A stretch of DNA of 64,000 bases, taken from NCBI RefSeq assembly GCF_001310815.1, contig NZ_BAZK01000002.1, forward strand, positions 296,443 to 360,442. Reading direction: 5' to 3'. The translations under genes were made by a program, and so were the position numbers. Within the stretch, counting starts at the first letter, position 1. Each line of letters begins with the position of its first letter. The notes under the pieces were generated by a model, which ran no database searches, was not told where the DNA came from, and was given only the letters and a program-made list of their open reading frames with translations. This document shows, piece after piece, positions 28,151-36,429 of the stretch. Source of the DNA: Pseudovibrio denitrificans JCM 12308. GTDB lineage: Bacteria > Pseudomonadota > Alphaproteobacteria > Rhizobiales > Stappiaceae.

Positions 28151-28527
28151 GTGTCTGAATTGTGGTTTTGGAGCGCAGCAGCAGGGCATGCGACGAAAAA
28201 ACCTGTGGGCCGCATATGAGGACAGGAAATTGCGCTCATATATCGTGGTTAATTCAATAATTGAATGAGTGTGCTAATAATATGCCTACCTTGAGCGTAA
28301 TATGCTTATTAATAGGAAAATATGAGTTCATGTGGCCAGTTTTTGATCTCACCCAGTAATTGCACTCGTAAAAAACGCTTATTTTTTCGGTACGTAGTTT
28401 TGCCTGCGACAATCTGTCAGGTCAACAAGGCTAAAAATTTCATCAAAAGAGCTGGAACAACGAATTCATTTCAAGCTTTTGCGCTTGATTGAAACAAACC
28501 ATCACATGTTGATTGGCAACAATAAGA

Positions 28528-29862
28528 ATGAAACGTGAGCAATGGGGAAGCCGCTTCGGCTTCATTATGGCTGCTGCAGGGTCTGCAGTCGGTCTCGGTA
28601 ATATCTGGAAATTTCCATATCTGGCAGGTACCCAGGGCGGCGGCGCTTTTCTGGCGGTTTATCTGATCATCATGGCGACCATCGGTGCTGCGCTGATCAT
28701 GGCGGAAATCGCTATTGGTCGTTCAGCGAAGAAGAACCCTGTGGGTGCGTTCCGTGCGCTGGGTGGCAACCTCTGGTCCACCACAGGTGTGATCGGGGTG
28801 GTCACGGGTTTCATGATCCTGTCGTTCTACTCCGTCGTTGGCGGCTGGACGATTGCGTATCTGGTGAAGAGTGTTGCAGGCACCATTGAATCTGCTCAGC
28901 CAGAGCTACTGGAAGCGCAGTTTGGCGGGCTGGTTTCTGCGGTTTGGGAACCGATCTTCTATCACGGTGTGTTCATGGTTCTGACCATGGGTATCGTGAT
29001 TGCAGGTGTGGCGCAGGGTATTGAGCGCTCCGTTAAGGTTCTGATGCCTCTGCTGTTCATTCTCCTGATGGTTCTGGTGGTTCGCAGTGTGACCTTGCCG
29101 GGTGCATGGGAAGGTATTGAGTTCTTCCTCGTACCAGACTGGTCTCAGGTGAATGGTGAGATGCTTCGCGCAGCTCTTGGTCAGGCGTTCTTCAGCTTGT
29201 CGCTGGGTATGGGCGCAATGATCACCTATGGTTCTTACTTGGACAAAGACGCGGATATTCCGAATGCATCCTGCTGGGTGGTGTTCCTTGCGGCGCTTGT
29301 TGGCGTGCTGGGTGGCCTGCTGGTTCTACCAGCTGTGTTTGCCTTCGGCATGGATCCAGGTGCAGGTCCAGGCCTGACCTTCATCACTCTGCCAGCCGTG
29401 TTTGGTGAGATGATTGGTGGCTACGTGTTCCAGATCATCTTCTTCGCTATGCTGTTGATTGCAGCGCTGACCTCTTCTATCTCTCTGCTGGCTATTCCGG
29501 TCGCTTACTTTGCTGAAGAGTACGGCATTGAGCGTAAGTGGTCTGCGATCGTGGTTGGTATTCTGATCTTCCTGATCGGCGTGCCTTGTTCCCTCGCATT
29601 GGGTGTATGGGGTGAGTACAAGCTGTTCGGCATGAACTTCTTTGATCTGATGGTTTATGCGGTCGACAACTACACTCTGCCAATCGGTGGTATTCTGACT
29701 TCCCTGTTTGCAGGTTGGATTGTGCTTGAGAAGATGGGCAAAGAGCTGAGCAATGATGGTTCTTTGAACTTCAAGTGGATGGCAGCGTTCACCTGGATCA
29801 TGCGGATCGTTGCTCCGCTGGCGGTTGTCTGGGTGATGTTGAGCGGTCTGCTCGGCAGCTAA
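28528..29862 (+). CDS. Neurotransmitter:sodium symporter (SNF/NSS) family, second copy
   Basis: The protein has 444 residues from ATG 28528 (M-K-R-E-Q-W-G-S-R-F-G-F). It is a LeuT-fold sodium symporter with about eleven or twelve membrane segments. The GSAVGLGNIWKFPYL unwound helix 1 carries the sodium and substrate site, and YSVVGGWTIAYLVK and LSLGMGAMITYGSYL are also conserved. Bacterial relatives move amino acids such as tryptophan, tyrosine or leucine. It is closely similar to the gene at 26467 along the whole length, so the pair arose by duplication. The long AT-rich upstream region suggests independent regulation. Confidence 0.95.
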   Translation: MKREQWGSRFGFIMAAAGSAVGLGNIWKFPYLAGTQGGGAFLAVYLIIMATIGAALIMAEIAIGRSAKKNPVGAFRALGGNLWSTTGVIGVVTGFMILSFYSVVGGWTIAYLVKSVAGTIESAQPELLEAQFGGLVSAVWEPIFYHGVFMVLTMGIVIAGVAQGIERSVKVLMPLLFILLMVLVVRSVTLPGAWEGIEFFLVPDWSQVNGEMLRAALGQAFFSLSLGMGAMITYGSYLDKDADIPNASCWVVFLAALVGVLGGLLVLPAVFAFGMDPGAGPGLTFITLPAVFGEMIGGYVFQIIFFAMLLIAALTSSISLLAIPVAYFAEEYGIERKWSAIVVGILIFLIGVPCSLALGVWGEYKLFGMNFFDLMVYAVDNYTLPIGGILTSLFAGWIVLEKMGKELSNDGSLNFKWMAAFTWIMRIVAPLAVVWVMLSGLLGS

Positions 29863-29884
29863 TCGCATCCCACATTAGAAATTA

Positions 29885-29919
29885 AAAACACCCCGGTCAG
29901 AAATGGCCGGGGTGTTTTT
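29885..29919 (+). terminator. Intrinsic terminator after second NSS gene
   Basis: AAACACCCCGG and CCGGGGTGTTT form a long stem with a T-run. A-rich and T-rich flanks on both sides allow bidirectional use with the leftward histidine-rich gene. Confidence 0.92.
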
Positions 29920-29963
29920 GTGAGGCTAGGCGAACACATGGTGGACACTTGCAGAGTGCCAGA

Positions 29964-30242
29964 TCAGTGGATGTCTTTCTTGTGGTGCTCTCTGGTGTGT
30001 TCTTTGTGGTCATGCATCTTGGTGCGGTGGTGGCCGTTATCTGAATGGCCTTTTCCGGCGCGGTTTTTATGCGGGTGTTTGTGGCCTTCCGGATCGCCGC
30101 CATGCTGAGTGGCCGGATGGCTCTTGCGACCGCGCTCGTACTCTAGATGATCCTTGTTGTGCTTATGCTCCCGACCGTCATCATAGCGACGGGCCATCTT
30201 TTCCTGAGTATGGGCTGATGTGTTTTGCTGTTTTTCTGTCAT
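29964..30242 (-). CDS. Histidine-rich cytoplasmic protein, possible metal binder
   Basis: The protein has 92 residues from ATG 30242, with GGGGA upstream. I count 18 histidines plus many Lys, Asp and Glu, and almost no hydrophobic residues, so the chain is probably disordered. Histidines occur as HKHNKDH, GHKHPHK, GHH and REHH clusters that could chelate nickel, zinc or copper. No signal peptide is present. I do not recognise a family, and no metal transporter or chaperone genes are adjacent. Confidence 0.6.
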   Translation of the reverse strand: MTEKQQNTSAHTQEKMARRYDDGREHKHNKDHLEYERGRKSHPATQHGGDPEGHKHPHKNRAGKGHSDNGHHRTKMHDHKEHTREHHKKDIH

Positions 30243-30353
30243 CGCTTCCCCGCAGAACTATTGCAGCTTCTGTTCTACCATACTGGCTATAGCTGGTTTT
30301 GATGCGGTGGGATGACAGTTATTGAAAGCTGATAGTCGGGCTTAAGTCTTGAC

Positions 30354-30908
30354 TTAATTCTTTTTGAGATGAGGTTCCCGTAGCTTAAATTTGAACCGCA
30401 CTGGCAGTTTCAACTTTATGCTGCTTGATGGCAATTCTTTCGGAATTGGTGGGAGTGGAGATGCTGCTTTAAGTGCACTGAGTGTAGCTCTATCCAACAT
30501 TGGATTACCGCTAGATTTGAGGATTCTAGTCTCAGTGATTTGGCCGCTCCTATTGATGGAAAAACCCAAAAGTACGCGGCCTTGTACTTTAGCTCGAATT
30601 AAGCTCTTAGGTAGGGCTTGCTGCATGGGAGGAATAAGCAGCTGATGTACTTGGCTTTTATATTTTTTTGTAATTGAGCGTAACTTCTTCTTTGATAGCT
30701 CTGCTTTTACGATCTCATTTTCAGTTGAAGCGGCATAGCTCGGGGATAGGCTTGATAATGCAAGAGCCAAACTAATCGAGATTAAGCAATAGACTACTGG
30801 AATTCTGTAAAGTCGTAAGGTCTTAGAGTATCGAAAAGTGGTTGTTATAAAAAGAATAATGGTTCTGCTGACCAAATAAGATGAACAAAATATCAAGGTA
30901 TCCTCCAC
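30354..30908 (-). CDS. TonB C-terminal domain protein
   Basis: The protein has up to 184 residues; the start is uncertain because no internal Met exists before residue 94. A hydrophobic segment (VVYCLISISLALALSSL) near residues 38-55 anchors or exports it. The C-terminal 90 residues match the TonB C-terminal fold: KVQGRVLLGFSINRSGQI, RILKSSGNPMLDRATLSAL and a final strand KLKLPVRFKF. The Pro-rich linker of classical TonB is missing and no ExbB/ExbD genes are nearby, so it may be a periplasmic TonB-like protein. Base composition is more AT-rich than the neighbours. Confidence 0.65.
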   Translation of the reverse strand: MEDTLIFCSSYLVSRTIILFITTTFRYSKTLRLYRIPVVYCLISISLALALSSLSPSYAASTENEIVKAELSKKKLRSITKKYKSQVHQLLIPPMQQALPKSLIRAKVQGRVLLGFSINRSGQITETRILKSSGNPMLDRATLSALKAASPLPPIPKELPSSSIKLKLPVRFKFKLREPHLKKN

Positions 30909-31063
30909 TCAATTATGCGGCTTTGATTGCAGAGTTTAGCGGGAGGCAATAGTGGCTGGTCTTCAGAACACAGAAGATGGGCTGATAATGTCAGCAGCCG
31001 AACTCTCTGGCCATTCTTAGCGAACGTTTCTTGCTGAGACAATGCTGCGCGAATTTCGGCAGC

Positions 31064-31092
31064 AAAAAAGGGCTGCGCGGGGCAGCCCTTTT
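31064..31092 (-). terminator. Intrinsic terminator after torA
   Basis: On the minus strand AAAAGGGCTGC pairs with GCAGCCCTTTT and is followed by a T-run, 23 bp beyond the torA stop. Confidence 0.9.
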
Positions 31093-31114
31093 CGGTGTTG
31101 TGACGGAACCTGAT

Positions 31115-33550
31115 TTATCCGTTCGTTGGAGCCGTGAAGACTTTGACGTCTGGCAGTTCGCCTTCGAATTTTTCGAAGTCTGCGATGACAGTGTGGCCGC
31201 AGTTGCCCTGTGCCAGCTTGGAAGTGCCAAGGTCTGGGGTGAGGGTGTTGACGTCACCGTATGCGCAGAGGCTACCGATTTTGCCGCCTTCGACCGGGTC
31301 ATACCAGCCACCTTCGTAAAGGCGGATGACGTTTGGCATGATGTCTTCGCTGACGATCGCGCCTGCCAGTGTCTGGCCACGGTCATTGAAGATGCGGATC
31401 ACGTCGCCAGACTTGATACCGCGAGCTTCTGCATCTTTCGGGTTGACCATGCATGGTTCGCGGTCTGCAACAGCGTATCCTTCGCGAAGGATTGTGCCGT
31501 TGAGCTGTGAATGCAGACGATCGTTCGGATGGCCGGTGTTAACGTGGATCGGGAACTTGGCGTCCGGACCATCGAGACGTTCGAGTGGTTCCATCCACAT
31601 TGGGTGCGGAGGACAATCGTCGTAGCCCATTTTCTCGATGTTCTTGGAGTAGATCTCGATCTTACCGGTCGGTGTACCCAGTGGTTCTAGAAGAGGATCT
31701 TCGCGGAAGTCTGCGTAGCGGACGTACTCCTTCGCTGCTTGTGAAACTGGATGGACGACGATGCCGTCTTCCCAGAACTTCTCGAACGCAGGCATTTCCA
31801 GGTTCTTGCTTGCAGCCTGTTTTTGAGCTTGCTCGTAGTAGTGACGGATCCAGTCCATTTCGTCACGACCATCGGTGTAGGCTTCCTTGTTGCCAAGGCG
31901 GTCTGCCAAGTCAACGAAGATGTCATACTCACTGCGGGCTTCGAAGACAGGATCAACGATCTTCTTCATAGCTACAGTTGCTTTGTTGGAGTAAGAGCCC
32001 ATGGCTTCGATGTCATTGCGTTCATAAGCAGAAGCTGCCGGAAGAACGATGTCAGCAAAGCGTGCTGTAGCGGTCCACTGGTAGTCCTGAACGATCACTG
32101 TTTCCAGTTTCTGCCAGGCCTTGATCATGCGGTTGCGATCCTGATGGTGGTGGAACGGGTTGCCGCCAGCCCAGTACGCGATCTTGATGTCAGGGAAGGT
32201 GTAGCGGGTGCCGTTGAAGTCATACTCTTCGCCCGGACGTTCCAGCATCTCAACAACACGAGCCACTGGAATGGACACTGATCCTTCCATCGCACCGCCG
32301 TCGTTCATGCCGGAAAGGGCAGGGCCATCGGAGGTTGGGGTGCCGCCGTTGGAGTAATGATAGGAAAGACCGAAACCACCGCCTGGCAGGCCGATCTGAC
32401 CCAGCATGGAAGCCAGCGTGACCAGCATCCAGTGTGGCTGTTCGCCGTGGTGCTGACGTTGCAGGGACCAGCCGCTGGTGAGCATGGTGCGGTTGCCCAT
32501 GAACAGACGTGCCAGTTCTTTGATCTTATCAGCCGGGACACCGCAGATTTCTGAGGCCCATTCAGCAGATTTCGGTGTCTGATCTGTCTCACCAGTCAGA
32601 TATGGGAGGAATTTGTCGAAACCTGCGGTGTATTCGTCCATGAAGTCGACGTCATACAGCTCTTCAACAAAGAGCGTGTGTGCCATGCCGAGCATCAATG
32701 CAACATCGGTCTGTGGTTTGACCTGCACCCATTCTGCATCCATGAACTCTGCGGTTTTGGATTTGAGTGGGTCGATGCAGATGACTTTTTTGCCGGTCTT
32801 CTTGAACTCTTCAAGATAGGTGTAGCTGTCGTGATCTGCGATCAGCCAGTCAATCTGGTTGGTTTTGATTGGGTCTGCACCCCAAACGACCAGCACTTCT
32901 GTATTCTCGACAACAACAGGCCAGACAGTCTGCTGTTCGTAGACTTCCAGTGTGCCTATGACGTGCGGCATGATCACCTGAGAGGCGCCGGTTGAGTAGT
33001 CGCCTGTATGGGTGACGTTTGGCATTTGCAGGCCGCGGTTGATCAGGCGGCGCAGCAGGCTGCGGCTGTTATGGATCTTACCTGCGCTCTTCCAGCCGTA
33101 TGTGCCGGTGAAGACGCTGCGTGGGCCATGTGTTGCCTTGGCGTATTTGAGTTCCTGAGCCACCAGATCCAACGCTTTGTCCCAGCTGACGCGGACAAAA
33201 TCGTTGCTGCCACGATCTTCAACATCTGCACCACGGCCTTTTTCAAGGTAAGCGCGGCGAACCATCGGATACTTGATGCGTGATGGTGAGTAGACGGAGT
33301 CCATAACACCTGCCAGCTGGTGGCTAGGATGCGGATCCTGCTCCCAAGGTTTTACTTCTGTCCAGCGACCATCTTTGACCACTGCGCGGAAAGCACCCCA
33401 GTGACACCCGGAGAGAACTTCTCCGTTGACTGCTGCTTGTGCGAAGCGTGGTGAGAAGATGGATGGAGCCAGTACACCCAGAGCGCCCAGTGTGGAAGCG
33501 CCCTTCAGGAAGCTACGACGAGACGTATAGTTTGCAATGATTTTCGACAT
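31115..33550 (-). CDS. torA: Trimethylamine-N-oxide reductase, molybdopterin catalytic subunit
   Basis: The protein has 811 residues from ATG 33550 (AGGGACAG upstream). It reduces TMAO to trimethylamine in the periplasm as a terminal electron acceptor. The twin-arginine signal SRRSFLKG is near residue 10 and export is folded, via Tat. The mature enzyme matches the TorA/DorA branch of the DMSO reductase family: GCHWGAFRAVV, TGTYGWKSAGKIHN, the Mo-ligand serine region THTGDYSTGA, and NTGHPNDRLHSQLN near the C-terminus. It is last in torC-torD-torA order, with its own upstream box cluster at 33650-33709. Confidence 0.96.
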   Translation of the reverse strand: MSKIIANYTSRRSFLKGASTLGALGVLAPSIFSPRFAQAAVNGEVLSGCHWGAFRAVVKDGRWTEVKPWEQDPHPSHQLAGVMDSVYSPSRIKYPMVRRAYLEKGRGADVEDRGSNDFVRVSWDKALDLVAQELKYAKATHGPRSVFTGTYGWKSAGKIHNSRSLLRRLINRGLQMPNVTHTGDYSTGASQVIMPHVIGTLEVYEQQTVWPVVVENTEVLVVWGADPIKTNQIDWLIADHDSYTYLEEFKKTGKKVICIDPLKSKTAEFMDAEWVQVKPQTDVALMLGMAHTLFVEELYDVDFMDEYTAGFDKFLPYLTGETDQTPKSAEWASEICGVPADKIKELARLFMGNRTMLTSGWSLQRQHHGEQPHWMLVTLASMLGQIGLPGGGFGLSYHYSNGGTPTSDGPALSGMNDGGAMEGSVSIPVARVVEMLERPGEEYDFNGTRYTFPDIKIAYWAGGNPFHHHQDRNRMIKAWQKLETVIVQDYQWTATARFADIVLPAASAYERNDIEAMGSYSNKATVAMKKIVDPVFEARSEYDIFVDLADRLGNKEAYTDGRDEMDWIRHYYEQAQKQAASKNLEMPAFEKFWEDGIVVHPVSQAAKEYVRYADFREDPLLEPLGTPTGKIEIYSKNIEKMGYDDCPPHPMWMEPLERLDGPDAKFPIHVNTGHPNDRLHSQLNGTILREGYAVADREPCMVNPKDAEARGIKSGDVIRIFNDRGQTLAGAIVSEDIMPNVIRLYEGGWYDPVEGGKIGSLCAYGDVNTLTPDLGTSKLAQGNCGHTVIADFEKFEGELPDVKVFTAPTNG

Positions 33551-33649
33551 CTCTGCTGTCCCTTTATTTTGGCAGAACAAATCGATGAGTTGAGCAAGTA
33601 GCCCGATGAAAACAGCCTGTTTTCTCTGAGTGTTACCGTAGTCACAGCG

Positions 33650-33709
33650 TGTAAACGTGGTTCGCGCGTTGATTGAACGGGATGTAAAATCGAGTAAACA
33701 GGTTGTAAA
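33650..33709 (-). promoter_or_regulatory. Candidate TorR boxes upstream of torA
   Basis: On the plus strand the hexamers TGTAAA (33650), TGTAAA (33683), AGTAAA (33693) and TGTAAA (33704) are spaced 33, 10 and 11 bp apart. On the torA strand they read as 11-bp direct repeats of TGTTTACA type. The torC upstream region has exactly the same spacing. E. coli TorR also binds decameric direct repeats, though of other sequence. Confidence 0.6.
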
Positions 33710-33718
33710 TGGTGAGAG

Positions 33719-34402
33719 TCAGGTGGTCGTGCCTGCTTCGTTCAAACGCGCCAGATCCATGCTGAGCCAGGTGTTGAGGGCAGCAGCTAGCTGCTCATAA
33801 AAGCCCGAAGGATCAAAGCGTTTGCAGCCTTCGCAGAATGACGGCACCCAGTTGAGCAGATGGTTTGACAGGAACCAGATCTGATTTTCATGAAGTGCAT
33901 GAGCTGATGCCTGATCGCCACTGGCTTCTGCCAGAGCTTCCCTGTCGATGTATTCCGCCAACACGTTGAGCTGTACACCCAGGTGGTCTGCTGGCTCTTT
34001 CAAAGAGCTTTCTATGGATATGCCAAGTTCCTGCAGGAGTTTGTTCATATCCGCTGTCGGCTTTTGGAAGAGCGTGCCTTTTTCGTTGTAATAGGCAGAC
34101 TCGTAGGGAGGTGCAGAGTGTGCACCACCAGCGCCTAGAAACAGGCGGGAGTAGGCGGTTGCCAGATCCAGTACCTGTGTCTGGTAATCTTCTTTTGGAA
34201 GCTGCGCCATTTGAGACAGCTGGTTGGTGAAAGAGGAGAGCTCTGGTGCCAATGCAAACACATCAAGCAGGGCTTTGCCTTCCGGAGAGCTGTAGCTCTC
34301 CAGAGTTTCGATTTTCACTTCGCTGGTGAAGAAGCTTGCCAGCCAGCGGTAGACCAGAGATCTGTCACTGTTGGAAAAGGTGATGGTTTCGTGCTTACCC
34401 AT
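33719..34402 (-). CDS. torD: TorA-specific chaperone
   Basis: The protein has 227 residues from ATG 34402 (GGGAG eight bases upstream). It binds apo-TorA and its Tat signal in the cytoplasm so that the molybdenum cofactor is inserted before export. It is all-helical with the family landmarks SLVYRWLASFFTSEV at the N-terminus, the YSRLFLGAGGAHSAPPYESAY core motif, and DHLGVQLNVLAEY. The start overlaps the torC stop by 8 bp, so translation is coupled. torA starts 168 bp after its stop. Confidence 0.95.
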   Translation of the reverse strand: MGKHETITFSNSDRSLVYRWLASFFTSEVKIETLESYSSPEGKALLDVFALAPELSSFTNQLSQMAQLPKEDYQTQVLDLATAYSRLFLGAGGAHSAPPYESAYYNEKGTLFQKPTADMNKLLQELGISIESSLKEPADHLGVQLNVLAEYIDREALAEASGDQASAHALHENQIWFLSNHLLNWVPSFCEGCKRFDPSGFYEQLAAALNTWLSMDLARLNEAGTTT

Positions 34403-35566
34403 GAGCTTCACTCCCACCTGTGTCTTTGGCATTGAGCTGCAGGTACTTTTGCAGGATGCGGTATTGTTCTTTGTCCAGTGAGATGAACCGCTTCATAGCT
34501 TTGAGTGAGCCGATCCACTGGTTGGCGAGGAAATGTTCGGGATCACGCAGGCCATGACATGTGGAGCAGGCTGCGGTGTACATTTCCTTGGTGTATGCCC
34601 AGAGCTGATCACCCTCTGAGATCAGGTTCTCCTTGGAAACCCAGGTGTCGATCTGAACCTGATGCCAGGTCAGTTCGGTGTCCGGATCGACTTCCGTCTT
34701 CAGGCGCTCGATCTTGTCGACGACCTTTTTGCCGACTGTGGCGGAGAAGATGCGCTGTCCTCTGAGAGCGTAGATCACGCGATCAACTTCATCCTGCTGC
34801 CAACCTGCAATGCGGACCTTCAGGAGATCACCACTGCGCTCAAGTACAGTCACATCCGTGCCACCCATCAGGCGCCCATCGCTCTTGCCGTTGCTTTCTG
34901 CTTTGGCCTGCTCAACGAAGAAGGGCTTGCTGGTAATGGCGTAGAGATGATCGGAGGTTGCGCCTTCGTTTGCGGAGAGGGCCTGCAACTCGTCGTACAT
35001 GGCTTTGTAGCCTGAGACATATCCGGCAGTTTGTGGGCGATGCCTTTGTGGCATGAGATGCAGGTCTCGCCATCCTTGAAGCCTTTCTGCATGGTTTCAG
35101 AGGCTTTTGGATGCTGCTTTGCGAAATCCATAGAGTCTTGCTTATGGCAGTTGCGGCATTGCTGGGAGTCGTTGGCTTCCATCTCTGCCCAGACACTCTT
35201 GGCCATGGTCAGGCGGTGTGCTTCAAACTTCTCCTTGGTGTCGATCTTACCGGTGAGCTTGGAGTAGACCTCTTTGGCTGCTTTGATCTTGCGGAGGATC
35301 TTTGGATAAGTTTCCTTGGGTACATGGCAATCTGAACAGACCGCCTGAACGCCGGATGCGTTCGAGAAGTGCGGAGACTTCTTGTACTCCTCATAGACCG
35401 TGCTGCGCATTTCGTGACAGGAGACGCAGAAGTCCAGCGTGTTGGTGTAATCCATTGCGGTGTGAAAGCCGCCCCAGAACACAATGCCACCCGCAAATGC
35501 GCCGATGAGTAATAAGCTTATTGGAAATATTGCGGTTTTCGTCCGCAGGAGTCGCCAGATTTTCAT
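34395..35566 (-). pseudogene. torC: Pentaheme c-type cytochrome TorC, frame broken once
   Basis: TorC carries electrons from menaquinol or ubiquinol to TorA. The N-terminal membrane anchor (FPISLLLIGAFAGGIVFWGG) is followed by four C-x-x-C-H heme sites of the NapC/NirT kind: CVSCH, CSDCH, CRNCH and CISCH. The C-terminal domain with the fifth heme (CSTCH) is in another frame. Adding one base at the CC of 35011-35012 joins HKLPDMSQ to GYKAMYDELQ, as expected for TorC, giving 390 aa. The break is probably a sequence error. It is the first gene of torC-torD, opposite torR. Confidence 0.95.
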
Positions 35567-35631
35567 CTTTTATCTCTTTTGCACTCTCGGACAAGTCGGT
35601 CCGTTCAATGCTCAGAGAATTAGACTAAGGT

Positions 35632-35691
35632 TGTAAATAGCGTTTGGAGGAAATATGAACGGGGTGTAGAATGGTGTAAACATGATGTAAA
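35632..35691. promoter_or_regulatory. Candidate TorR boxes between torC and torR
   Basis: TGTAAA (35632), TGTAGA (35665), TGTAAA (35675) and TGTAAA (35686) are spaced 33, 10 and 11 bp, the same layout as upstream of torA. They lie 66-125 bp upstream of torC and end 22 bp before torR, so TorR may also control itself. Confidence 0.62.
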
Positions 35692-35713
35692 CACACAAGC
35701 CGACAACAAGCAT

Positions 35714-36421
35714 ATGACAAACAAGGCACATATACTGGTCGTTGATGATGACCTAACCAGCCGCGTCGCTCTTTCCGGATATTTTGAGACTGAAGGATAC
35801 CGTGTTTCTGAAGCAGAAGACGGGGCGCAGATGCGTTCGGTGTTTGCGGGCGGTGATGTTGACCTGATCATGCTTGATATCCGGCTGCCAGATGATGATG
35901 GTCTGACCTTGCTGAAGGAGGTGCGCAAGCAGTCGGATGTGGGGATCATCATGGTGACGGGCCGCACAGATGAAGTGGACCGTATTGTTGCGCTTGAAAT
36001 GGAAGCGGACGACTATGTGATCAAGCCGTTCAGTCCGCGCGAGTTGCTGGCTCGTTCCAAAAATCTGCTGCGCCGGGTGAAGGCCGCGCGGGTGCCTGCT
36101 ATTGCTGATGAGCGTGTGTTGAGTTTTGCGGGCTGGTCTCTTGATCTGGACAAACGTGGGCTGCAATCGCCGGAAGGGGGGGAGGTGCGCCTGACACGCG
36201 GCGAGTTTGAGCTTCTTTCCGCGTTGGTCGAGAATAAAGGCCGTGTGCTCACCCGAGATAATCTACTGGATCACCTGAACCACCGGGAGTGGGACCCAAG
36301 TGACCGCACGGTCGATGTGCTGATTGGTCGGCTACGTCGCAAAATTGAAGTGAACCCCAAAGACCCAAGCCTGATCAGGACAGTGCATGGGATTGGTTAC
36401 GTGTTTACGGGTGTGCACTGA
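35714..36421 (+). CDS. torR: OmpR-family response regulator, TMAO-responsive
   Basis: The protein has 235 residues from ATG 35714. The receiver domain has the acidic pocket VVDDD at residues 10-13 and the phospho-acceptor Asp55 in LIMLDIRLP. The Lys of the KPFSPREL switch follows. The C-terminal winged helix (RLTRGEFELLSALVENKGRVLTRDNLL, VDVLIGRLRRKIE) binds DNA as direct-repeat dimers. Divergent placement from torCD and the shared box pattern point to control of the TMAO genes. The kinase partner is probably the convergent gene at 36430. Confidence 0.92.
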   Translation: MTNKAHILVVDDDLTSRVALSGYFETEGYRVSEAEDGAQMRSVFAGGDVDLIMLDIRLPDDDGLTLLKEVRKQSDVGIIMVTGRTDEVDRIVALEMEADDYVIKPFSPRELLARSKNLLRRVKAARVPAIADERVLSFAGWSLDLDKRGLQSPEGGEVRLTRGEFELLSALVENKGRVLTRDNLLDHLNHREWDPSDRTVDVLIGRLRRKIEVNPKDPSLIRTVHGIGYVFTGVH

Positions 36422-36429
36422 CGTCGAGT

